64,000 nt of DNA. It comes from Granulosicoccaceae sp. 1_MG-2023. Its GTDB lineage: Bacteria > Pseudomonadota > Gammaproteobacteria > Granulosicoccales > Granulosicoccaceae. Shown one piece after another: positions 1 to 7,021 of this stretch. The stretch spans positions 1-64,000 of the forward strand of contig JAUOPI010000003.1 of assembly GCA_030546905.1 (NCBI GenBank), given 5' to 3'. A model generated the notes under the pieces. The model searched no databases and had not been told where the DNA came from. It saw nothing but the letters and a program-made list of their open reading frames with translations. Positions within the stretch are counted from its first letter, which is position 1; every line of letters starts with the position of its first letter. A program made the translations under genes and the position numbers.

Positions 1-22
1 GGCCACCGTGCGTACGGTGGCC
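1..22. terminator. Hairpin at the window edge, possible terminator of the SDR gene
   Basis: A perfect stem of 9 bp (GGCCACCGT paired with ACGGTGGCC) closes a GCGT loop. It lies 21 bases past the stop codon of the minus-strand SDR gene, so it is placed as a terminator would be. A U-tract on the minus strand would fall left of position 1 and cannot be seen. Confidence 0.45.
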
Positions 23-43
23 CGGGCTTGTCATTACAGCGGC

Positions 44-820
44 TTACTGGCCCAGCGCTTCGAGCGACTCAGGCAACGTCTGCCCGCCATCAACCACCAG
101 CGTCTGACCGGTAATATAAGCGGCCTCCGGGGAAGCGAAAAAGCGCGCCGCGTTACCGATATCCTCGACACTGCCAAGGCGTTTTAAGGGAATGGAGGCA
201 GCCATGGTGGCCAGATAATCCTCGCCCAGATCGGCCAGACCTTCGGTGTAGATATTGCCGGGCATCACCGCATTGATGGTGATGCCGTAGCGCGCCAGCT
301 CAATGGCCGCCGTGCGGATAAATCCCAACTGCCCGGCTTTGCTGGCTCCGTAATGCGCCCAGCCCGGAAAACCGGTCAGGGGTCCGGTGATCGACGAGGT
401 CACCACAATACGGCCATTGCGGCTTTTTTTCAGTGCCGGAAGCGCCGACTGAACCGAAATAAAACTGCCTTTCAGATTGGTCGTAATCACCGCATCCCAG
501 TCTTCTTCACGCATCTCCTCCAGCGATGCTGAGGGGAAGATGCCCGCATTAGCGCACAGAACATCCAGCGAGCCGTAGGCACTGACTGCCGCGTCCACCG
601 CAGCGCGCATCGACTCACCGTCGGTGACATCCGCGGCCACCGCCATCACGGTCTTGCCCTGTGCCTGCCACTCTTTGGCCAGTGCCTGCACCGGCTCTTC
701 CGTGCGCGCGACAAGAACAAGCCTGGCACCGGCTTCGGCAAACACCGAGGCAATACCTTTACCTATACCTTTGCTGGCACCGGTGACCATCACCACCGGC
801 GTATTTGATTCTGCTGTCAT
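44..820 (-). CDS. SDR family NAD(P)-dependent oxidoreductase
   Basis: This 258-residue protein is a classical short-chain dehydrogenase of FabG type and normal family length. The cofactor motif TGASKGIG is at residues 13-20, the NAG motif follows at about 90, the catalytic Tyr and Lys are in YGASK near 160, and the C-terminus carries the usual ITGQTLVVDGG signature. It would interconvert a hydroxyl and a carbonyl using NAD(P)H in the cytoplasm; the substrate cannot be read from sequence. It is the last gene behind the dimethylamine monooxygenase genes on the same strand, 177 bases after the heme subunit, so co-transcription is possible but not certain. In that gap CGTGGC and GCCACG form an inverted repeat around 896-913. 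A role in handling the amine-derived aldehyde is only a contextual guess. Confidence 0.85.
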   Translation of the reverse strand: MTAESNTPVVMVTGASKGIGKGIASVFAEAGARLVLVARTEEPVQALAKEWQAQGKTVMAVAADVTDGESMRAAVDAAVSAYGSLDVLCANAGIFPSASLEEMREEDWDAVITTNLKGSFISVQSALPALKKSRNGRIVVTSSITGPLTGFPGWAHYGASKAGQLGFIRTAAIELARYGITINAVMPGNIYTEGLADLGEDYLATMAASIPLKRLGSVEDIGNAARFFASPEAAYITGQTLVVDGGQTLPESLEALGQ

Positions 821-997
821 CGTCGTGTCCTCGGGGATTTACAAGAGCACCGGTCAACACCGGTCGGAATAAGCGCTGCGCGGCCCCGCGCATACCGTGG
901 CTGATCTGCCACGGCCGGCAGAGACACTGATCTGCAACAGACGCCGTGACCGCCGCGACAGCCAGCCGCACAGGTCACGGCGCCTGATGGACACAAC

Positions 998-2017
998 TCA
1001 GCTGAGCGGGTCGAAACGGCTCAGCCAGTCCACCGCTGTCTGGTGATAACGGCTGAGACCTTTGTATTCGATCAGCTCAGGCGGCAGGGTTTTCAGTACG
1101 CGGTGCATACGCCGCGCCCAGTCAGGATTGGTGCACAGGTCGTCGAAGCTGATCAGATAGGTGCGGATACTGAACAGCAAGGCATTGCTGCGCGGCATAC
1201 GGTCGAGGACCTGCAGCTCAACACGCAAATGCAGCTTCTCGCCGACATTTTCTGCGGTGATGCCGGTGCGTTCATGGCCCCACTCCGGATAGGTCTCCGG
1301 CGAGGTATCCATTCTTGCATTAACCGTCAGCGTCCAGTTCAGCCGCCGCACCGGGCTGCCCACCGGAATCGCCGTCAGGTATTTGAGTGCACGCTCAAAC
1401 ACGCCCATCTCGTGCGCCAGCGGCACAGGTCCGTGCCATTCCTTGAAGCTCATGCCGGCATCAAAGGCCAGGGACCAATCGGCCGGACAGGTGACAATAC
1501 CGGCATCGAGAAACAGATCGCCGTCGCGCTGATCGAGCAAAGCCAGATCGCCCTGCAACTGCCGGCCGATATATTCCATCGGCGGCTGCGGCAGACTGGC
1601 ACTGTCGCCGAAGACAAACTCATCATCGATATGCAGAAGATGGTTCTGCCAATGCCAGCGATCGCCGTCACGACTGAGGCTGAACCACTGCGGATAGTCT
1701 TCCGACAGACTCACCATGGCGCGCTCGATCAGATCCCAGCAGGCCAGATCCATATGCGGCATGGCCAAACAACGCTTGGGATTTTCCTCAAGCACAATAC
1801 CGCGTTCGGCCATCTCGGACAGATAGTGCTCGTCGATATCAAACAAAAACTCAAACGCAGAGCCGGCCGGCCCGGGCGTCACATGCGGTTCGATATTCAC
1901 GCTGTAGCGGTATTCATCCTCGGGAAAAGGAAACGGAAAACGCGCTATCGCCTCGGGGCTGTTGCTGTAGGTAAAGTCATCACGGAAGGTTTCAATTTGT
2001 TTCGGGGCAAGACGCAT
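998..2017 (-). CDS. Heme-dependent oxidative N-demethylase alpha subunit (DUF3445), dimethylamine monooxygenase large subunit
   Basis: The 339-residue product belongs to the DUF3445 / HODM alpha-subunit-like family, whose members bind heme and oxidatively demethylate secondary amines, converting dimethylamine to methylamine and formaldehyde. Typical family segments are visible: a Pro/Phe-rich N-terminus (residues about 20-50, FPFPEDEYRY), the central DWSLAFDAGMSFKEWHGPVP stretch and the C-terminal RTYLISFDDL region. It follows the reductase gene by 3 bases and a DmmA-like gene lies further upstream, so all three components form one operon. The sequence shows the family and the operon; dimethylamine as substrate follows from family knowledge and from the N-methylglutamate pathway nearby. 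Another secondary amine cannot be excluded. Confidence 0.86.
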   Translation of the reverse strand: MRLAPKQIETFRDDFTYSNSPEAIARFPFPFPEDEYRYSVNIEPHVTPGPAGSAFEFLFDIDEHYLSEMAERGIVLEENPKRCLAMPHMDLACWDLIERAMVSLSEDYPQWFSLSRDGDRWHWQNHLLHIDDEFVFGDSASLPQPPMEYIGRQLQGDLALLDQRDGDLFLDAGIVTCPADWSLAFDAGMSFKEWHGPVPLAHEMGVFERALKYLTAIPVGSPVRRLNWTLTVNARMDTSPETYPEWGHERTGITAENVGEKLHLRVELQVLDRMPRSNALLFSIRTYLISFDDLCTNPDWARRMHRVLKTLPPELIEYKGLSRYHQTAVDWLSRFDPLS

Positions 2018-2020
2018 GGC

Positions 2021-2971
2021 TCAGATCTCCAGTTCCAGTTTCGGGCCTTTGGCACGTGATACACAGGGCATCAGACACTGCCCGCTGCTTTTCTCCCGCT
2101 CACTCAGAAAATGGTCGCGGTGTTCGATCGCGCCATCGCGCACCCCGGTCACACACTGACCGCAAACACCGCCGCGGCAAAGATTAGGCACCTCAATGTG
2201 CTCGCGCTCAAGCGCTTCGAGCAGACTTTCTTCGGCACCGACCTGTATGGTCTTACCGCTTTTGCACAGCACCGCCTCAAAAGGCTCACCCGGCTCGGGA
2301 GCAGCAAAGGCCTCCACATGGATATGCTCCTGCGGCCAGCCGATCTGCGCGGCATTGGCATAGACGGCGTCAATCAGCGATTGCGGTCCGCAGATATAGA
2401 TATGCGTGCCGGGTGACTGCGCCGCCATCAGCTCCGCTACCGGGCAGCGCTTGTCGCGGGCCGAGTCGTAAGCGAAATAACGCCCGTCCAGCCGTTGGCG
2501 CAGATCCGCGTCATAGGCACCGGTACGGGAACTGCGGAACAGGTGATGTAACTCAAAGTCGGCGTTCCGGCGTTGTAATTCCGGCAAATAGGACATAAAC
2601 GGCGTAATCCCCACCCCGCCGGCCAGCAGAATATGCTTGCGCGCGCGCCAGTCCGGGGCAAACAGATTGGCCGGCGGGCTAATGCGCAAGCGGCTGCCCT
2701 CGGCGATCCGTTCGTGCATAAATCTGGAACCACCGCGCGACTGCTCCTGCAAACGCACCGCAATACGATAGGCGGAGGGATCACGCGGATCACTCAGAAG
2801 TGAATAAGGATTGCGGTAAGTCTTTTGCCCGTCGCGCATTTCCACCACCACATGCGAGCCGGGAGAAAACGCCGGCAAGGGCGCGTCCAGCGCCTTCAGG
2901 GCAAACTCTTTGATCGCAGGGGCAACCTGACGGCACTGCTCGACCTGCACCTCGATATATGATCCGGACAT
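2021..2971 (-). CDS. Flavin/2Fe-2S oxidoreductase, electron-transfer component of dimethylamine monooxygenase
   Basis: The 316-residue protein has the layout of phthalate dioxygenase reductase/VanB enzymes. An N-terminal flavin domain (about 1-105) has NPYSLLSDP as flavin-binding motif. An NAD domain (about 110-220) has LLAGGVGITPF. A C-terminal plant-type ferredoxin domain carries CRGGVCGQC and a distal Cys at about 295-300. It would pass electrons from NAD(P)H through flavin and the 2Fe-2S cluster to the heme subunit encoded 3 bases downstream. Its start shares a base with the stop of the DmmA-like gene, which points to translational coupling. The fold is certain; the partner is inferred from the tight three-gene operon. 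Confidence 0.86.
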   Translation of the reverse strand: MSGSYIEVQVEQCRQVAPAIKEFALKALDAPLPAFSPGSHVVVEMRDGQKTYRNPYSLLSDPRDPSAYRIAVRLQEQSRGGSRFMHERIAEGSRLRISPPANLFAPDWRARKHILLAGGVGITPFMSYLPELQRRNADFELHHLFRSSRTGAYDADLRQRLDGRYFAYDSARDKRCPVAELMAAQSPGTHIYICGPQSLIDAVYANAAQIGWPQEHIHVEAFAAPEPGEPFEAVLCKSGKTIQVGAEESLLEALEREHIEVPNLCRGGVCGQCVTGVRDGAIEHRDHFLSEREKSSGQCLMPCVSRAKGPKLELEI

Positions 2972-3540
2972 TAGCTAAGCTCCTCTGTCGGCGGCACCTC
3001 GGCCGGGTCTTCAGCATTGATCTGCACGCCCACATAGGCACAATGCAAGCGCGAGAAGTGGTCGCGTACCAGCAACAAGCGCCCACAACCGGCACATCTC
3101 GCGGGCGTGGTGCTGACATCCGGCGTAATGTGATAGCAGTGGGTGCAGAAAACATCGCGTTGATTGCCGGCGGGAGGCTCAAGGTGTATCTGGCTCGGGG
3201 CAAAACCGGCCTTTGTCAGAACCCCGTGGACCTGCCATAAAAAGGCTTCCAGACCGCTGACATAAAACGCTGTGGCAATACCAAATCCACTGAGCTGCTC
3301 GCCCAGCACGGCCTGCCAGTCCCCGCTTTGAATTGCCTCATAACCGGCCGGCAAGGTGTCACTGTCGCCGATATGCCAGGCCTGCTTCTTTGCCACCGGG
3401 GAGGCCTGGCAAAGTGCTTCGGATTGCGCCAGGCCTGCTGAATCAGTGATAAACACATGACATTGTGCGGTCTGGTCGGGTGCCACCTCGTGATAATCCG
3501 GGCGGCTTTTTACTGTGTAGCTTGCAACAGCATCGTTCAT
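2971..3540 (-). CDS. dmmA: Dimethylamine monooxygenase subunit DmmA-like protein
   Basis: This 189-residue protein resembles the DmmA family of small dimethylamine monooxygenase subunits. The N-terminal two thirds have no recognisable catalytic motif. The C-terminal third holds a zinc-ribbon-like array (FCTHC at about 131-135, then CAGCG some 18 residues later) followed by DHFSRLHCAYVGV, a stretch I associate with the family. It is the first gene of the monooxygenase operon and overlaps the reductase start. Its exact role is not clear from sequence; in characterised systems it is one of the subunits needed for activity. The call rests on the C-terminal signature plus the two diagnostic neighbours. 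Confidence 0.75.
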   Translation of the reverse strand: MNDAVASYTVKSRPDYHEVAPDQTAQCHVFITDSAGLAQSEALCQASPVAKKQAWHIGDSDTLPAGYEAIQSGDWQAVLGEQLSGFGIATAFYVSGLEAFLWQVHGVLTKAGFAPSQIHLEPPAGNQRDVFCTHCYHITPDVSTTPARCAGCGRLLLVRDHFSRLHCAYVGVQINAEDPAEVPPTEELS

Positions 3541-3838
3541 GATTGTTTCCGTTAGAACTGAGAAAAACTACAAAACAGGCGCACACTGCGTGCGCGATGC
3601 GTTGCCGACGTATTTTCTTTATGTGATTATTTGTTTCCCTAGAGGAATAGCAAATGCTATGCCCTCGTACGTTTTACTTTGTTATCAACCAGTTAGAAAA
3701 GCAGCGCCGCCGCCAGGCAGAAAATATGCACATTTGCAGCGCAGTCTGAACCGGCTACGGTCAGAAACGGTGCAACACTGACTGCCAGACTGCATCTGCC
3801 ACCGCGCGCTACGCTGCGCCGATGCGGAGAAGCCATCG
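3541..3838. promoter_or_regulatory. Divergent intergenic region between the monooxygenase operon and the YbaK gene
   Basis: This 298-base gap holds no convincing gene. It must carry the promoter of the monooxygenase operon (leftward) and possibly that of the deacylase (rightward). Two inverted repeats are visible: GCGCAC/GTGCGC around 3580-3596, and ATAGCA-AA-TGCTAT at 3647-3660. The second sits in AT-rich DNA and could be an operator. The 15-bp palindrome found upstream of gmaS does not occur here. Confidence 0.45.
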
Positions 3839-4321
3839 ATGCCCGAGAACTGCTACAACAGCGTGATTGCCCTCTTAGACCAACACCAATGTCCCTATCG
3901 CTGTCATGAACACGAAGCGGTGGTAAGCCTCGACGAGGCCCGTGAGAAAGTGCCGCATCTGTGCGAAAACCTGCTGAAAACCGTGGTTTTTCGTATCAAA
4001 GACGGAGGCTGGGTGCTGGCTGCCGTGGCAGGTCAGGCTCGTATTCACTACAAACTGCTGGCCGATGCTCTGGGTATCAAACGCACCGCCCTGCGCGCCA
4101 TGGCCCCGCAGGATGTGGAATCGGCGCTGGGATTTCAGATCGGCGGTGTCGGTCCTTTTGCGATAAATCCGCAGATCAGCGTGGTGTTGGACGCGCAAAT
4201 ACGCGGTCAGGTCTTTTGTGGCAGCGGACGCAATACCTGCACTATCGGTATGGCAGTCACGGATCTGATCCGGATCAGCAAGGCACGGGTTGCGCCGCTG
4301 ACCCGCCCTGAGCAAGGCTGA
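3839..4321 (+). CDS. YbaK/EbsC-family aminoacyl-tRNA deacylase
   Basis: The 160-residue protein has the YbaK/ProX fold. The conserved lysine lies in LLKTVVF (Lys47), a GPF segment is in the middle, and a C-terminal CGSGRNTCTIGMA stretch corresponds to the family's Gly-rich substrate loop. Relatives hydrolyse mischarged Ala- or Cys-tRNA(Pro) in trans in the cytoplasm; which tRNA is edited cannot be told here. A GGAG box 9 bases upstream supports the ATG. The gene stands alone between the monooxygenase operon and the SLC13 carrier and has no obvious link to amine metabolism. Confidence 0.8.
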   Translation: MPENCYNSVIALLDQHQCPYRCHEHEAVVSLDEAREKVPHLCENLLKTVVFRIKDGGWVLAAVAGQARIHYKLLADALGIKRTALRAMAPQDVESALGFQIGGVGPFAINPQISVVLDAQIRGQVFCGSGRNTCTIGMAVTDLIRISKARVAPLTRPEQG

Positions 4322-4450
4322 GCTCCCCGGCGGTCATGAGACCTTTTGCAGCACAACCCCATCCAGCCCGGCGTTTGTCACGCTTGGTCAAATAGCGATA
4401 CATTTAAGCAACATCAAGAATGCAAAAACGTTATAAGCGGTAAAGTAAGC

Positions 4451-4484
4451 AAAAAAAAACCGCTTAGAATCCCAAGCGGTTTTT
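4451..4484. terminator. Bidirectional rho-independent terminator
   Basis: AAACCGCTT pairs with AAGCGGTTT around an 8-base loop, with an A-run on the left and a T-run on the right. It can therefore stop transcription of the minus-strand SLC13 gene and of the plus-strand deacylase gene that converge here. Confidence 0.88.
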
Positions 4485-4511
4485 AAAAACACCAACATCA
4501 CCATTTATCAG

Positions 4512-5969
4512 TTACAGCAGCACAAGATATGCCCACAGGCCTATAATGGTTGCTGCAACCATGTTTAACACAAGACCCACACGAACCATCTCGGACTGCT
4601 TTATCAGTCCTGTACCAAAGACAATGGCATTTGGCGGCGTAGCCACAGGCAACATAAAGGCACAAGAAGCCCCAATACCGATAATCAGAACCAATACTTC
4701 AGTTGGCAGACCCATGTTTTCAGCGATAGCGACAAACACAGGCACCAACAACGCGGCTGAAGCAGTGTTAGAAGCAAACTCGGTCAAAAATATAATAAAC
4801 ACCGATATCACAAGCATCACCACCAACAAAGGCGCTGTGGAAAGCGCATTTGCAACGGTCTCGCCCATAACCAAAGAAGCACCTGAATTCTTCAGCACGT
4901 TTGACAGTGCGATACCACCACCAAAAAGCATGAGCACGCCCCAGTCGGTATTATCCGAGACCTGCTTCCAGGACACCAAACCCAGCCCAACAACTGCAAC
5001 CGCAGCGGACAAGGCAATCACAGAATCCATAGAAGAAATCTCAAAATACGCACCAAGCTTTTTACCAAACACCCAGGACAAGGCTGTGATCGCGAATACG
5101 ATAATCGTAATGATTCTGGGCTTTGTCCATGGAATATCAGGTTGATCGATACTACTGATCCGTACATTTAAATCTGGTTTGAGCACCAGGTACATCGCAC
5201 CAAGCAGTAATGGTGTCAACACAATCATGATAGGCAAACCAAACTTCATCCAATCCACAAAGCTCAGATCCAGCGATTTGGCGGCAATCGCGTTTGGCGG
5301 CGACCCAACAATCGTACCCAGACCGCCTAAGCTTGCAGAATAAGCAATACCTAACAACACAAACACAAACGTACCACGGTCGTTTTTTCTATCAATTTGC
5401 GAGAGCATGCCAATGGCTAAAGGCAGCATCATGGCCGCTGTTGCAGTGTTTGATATCCACATCGAAAGCATGGCGGTTGCAAAAAAGATCAAAACAACCG
5501 CATTACCCAGCTTTCCACCAGACATAGATATTAATTTTAGCGCGATTTTTTCATCCAGGCGCTGGACGTGCAGCGCAGCAGCGAGTGCAAACCCACCAAA
5601 AAACAAATAAATCGTTGGGCTGGCAAAATTAGACAATGCGCTTTTGGTATCGAAATCAGGTATACCTATCGCGACACCCACCACTACAACTAAAATTGCC
5701 GTGATTGTGACATGCAAAGCCTCAGTCAGCCACAATGCGCCGATAAAGACCAGCATTGCCAAGCCTTTGTTCACATCAGTTTCAAACGGCAATACATTAA
5801 ATAGGACAATCGCAACCAAAGCAGCAATCGAAGCGATAACAAGCCCTTTTAGCGTACCTACCGGAAACGTGTCGGTAAAAAGATACTCATTGCCATCGTG
5901 CGGAATATGATCGTTTAAACCATCTGTCTCCCTTGAACCAGGTGGCGTACTGTTACTGGAATTTGACAT
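4512..5969 (-). CDS. SLC13/DASS family sodium:anion symporter
   Basis: The 485-residue protein is a divalent anion:Na+ symporter with about 11-12 hydrophobic segments. Both family hallmarks are present: a first SNT motif at residues 173-175 (WISNTATAAMM) and a second in the C-terminal half (EFASNTASAALL), followed by MLPVATPPNAIVFG. Members import di- and tricarboxylates (succinate, malate, citrate) or sulfate with sodium; the substrate is not determined. The hydrophilic N-terminal tail of about 35 residues is Ser/Gly/Asp-rich. Base composition is clearly lower in GC than the amine genes on either side, and a 650-base AT-rich region lies upstream, which suggests acquisition by transfer. A strong terminator follows. 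Confidence 0.9.
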   Translation of the reverse strand: MSNSSNSTPPGSRETDGLNDHIPHDGNEYLFTDTFPVGTLKGLVIASIAALVAIVLFNVLPFETDVNKGLAMLVFIGALWLTEALHVTITAILVVVVGVAIGIPDFDTKSALSNFASPTIYLFFGGFALAAALHVQRLDEKIALKLISMSGGKLGNAVVLIFFATAMLSMWISNTATAAMMLPLAIGMLSQIDRKNDRGTFVFVLLGIAYSASLGGLGTIVGSPPNAIAAKSLDLSFVDWMKFGLPIMIVLTPLLLGAMYLVLKPDLNVRISSIDQPDIPWTKPRIITIIVFAITALSWVFGKKLGAYFEISSMDSVIALSAAVAVVGLGLVSWKQVSDNTDWGVLMLFGGGIALSNVLKNSGASLVMGETVANALSTAPLLVVMLVISVFIIFLTEFASNTASAALLVPVFVAIAENMGLPTEVLVLIIGIGASCAFMLPVATPPNAIVFGTGLIKQSEMVRVGLVLNMVAATIIGLWAYLVLL

Positions 5970-6620
5970 ACTGCTCCCTTACAGATTTAGTCATCAATAA
6001 AAATACCTTATCGCAAACAACCCGATAATAAATCCAAAACCCTCGCAAACACATTGCTTTGCAACAGGTGCTGACACGCTTTAATTTGTCACTCTTGACT
6101 ATCACCACAATCAACAATCAGCCGTAAACATTAAACAACGAAACACGTTGCCAATCACACGCGTGACAAAACTCAATCCAGCTGGCATAGAGTCTGACAA
6201 TAATACATCGACAAACTCACATGCCTAGCACAAATCAGATGAAAAAGGATTGAGAGAACAAAACAAATAGCGGTATTTTACCTTTGTTTAACATTTAAGG
6301 CCGGCAAAACTCACGCATTCGTGACACAGGATTTACCGCTTTTTATTCGCTTACTGTTTTATTTTCGCTATAGGCATGCAACTTTATGCGTATAAGAAGA
6401 ATAAACATCCTTTCCACTCAGGTCTAGCAGCAGCCCTGCCCGCGAATGGCCCGCCCGCCCCCCCCTTCGGTAGCACCGAATGGGTCTGAACTCCACGCAC
6501 GTCGTTATATAAACGCCCACTTTTTCTCCACAGCCGATCCAATTCCCGCTATCGGCCACAACGAATCCCTGCCGCGTTGCGCACGCAGCACGTGAACTGA
6601 AGCTTTGGTTTTCGATCCCG
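5970..6620. other. AT-rich non-coding region upstream of the SLC13 gene
   Basis: About 650 bases of AT-rich DNA hold the presumed promoter of the SLC13 gene and no supportable gene. The minus-strand reading frame at 6368-6628 has an improbable Cys/Arg-rich composition and no recognisable family. The right end runs into the IS91-type remnant, so part of the region may be decayed mobile-element DNA. Confidence 0.5.
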
Positions 6621-6994
6621 TCAATCACACAGTCTTGACTTCACCCCCAGCGGCGGTGGCCGGGTTTGCGGCAGTGCTTCGGACTTACTGGCTTGATCAT
6701 TGTGCTTCAGCTGAGTGAGTAACTGAGCCGCGATGCTGCTGTTCGGCGCAAACACACCATGGAGGAAAGAGTGAGATTGGCACGCGGCTTCGACAGCCGT
6801 GCTGCCAGTCTGGCGAGGAAGTCGTCGCGCCGGTCGAACATGACGTGCGTGATACCGTTCCGGTACAGCGTTCTGGGAGGGTAGCGGGTGTTACCGTCGG
6901 GCCTTAATGACAGGCGCTTCTCGGATACAGCCGGGCGGCTGATGTCGCGGCACAGGCGTTGCTGCCGCTTGCGTTGCCCGGCGCTGATTCGCAC
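6621..6994 (-). pseudogene. IS91-family (Y2) transposase remnant, frameshifted
   Basis: Reading leftward from GTG 6994, the translation contains ISRPAVSEKRLSL, then YRNGITHVMFD, LARLAARLSKPRANLT, all in the order seen in IS91/ISCR-type transposases. After RANLT a frameshift near 6775 is needed to recover the expected HGVFAPNS continuation, which then runs to a stop at 6621. Only about 125 codons of a protein of more than 350 survive and the catalytic tyrosine region is absent, so this is a dead fragment. It begins 28 bases after the stop of the fused eutBC gene. It marks the junction between the N-methylglutamate/lyase operon and the SLC13 region, and is evidence that DNA was rearranged here. 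Confidence 0.82.
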
Positions 6995-7021
6995 CCGGCA
7001 AGGCTGAGCCCGGGCGGACTG

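Noticed and set aside
6368-6628. 86-codon minus-strand open frame
   Set aside because: No ribosome site, no family, unlikely composition; it borders a decayed transposase.
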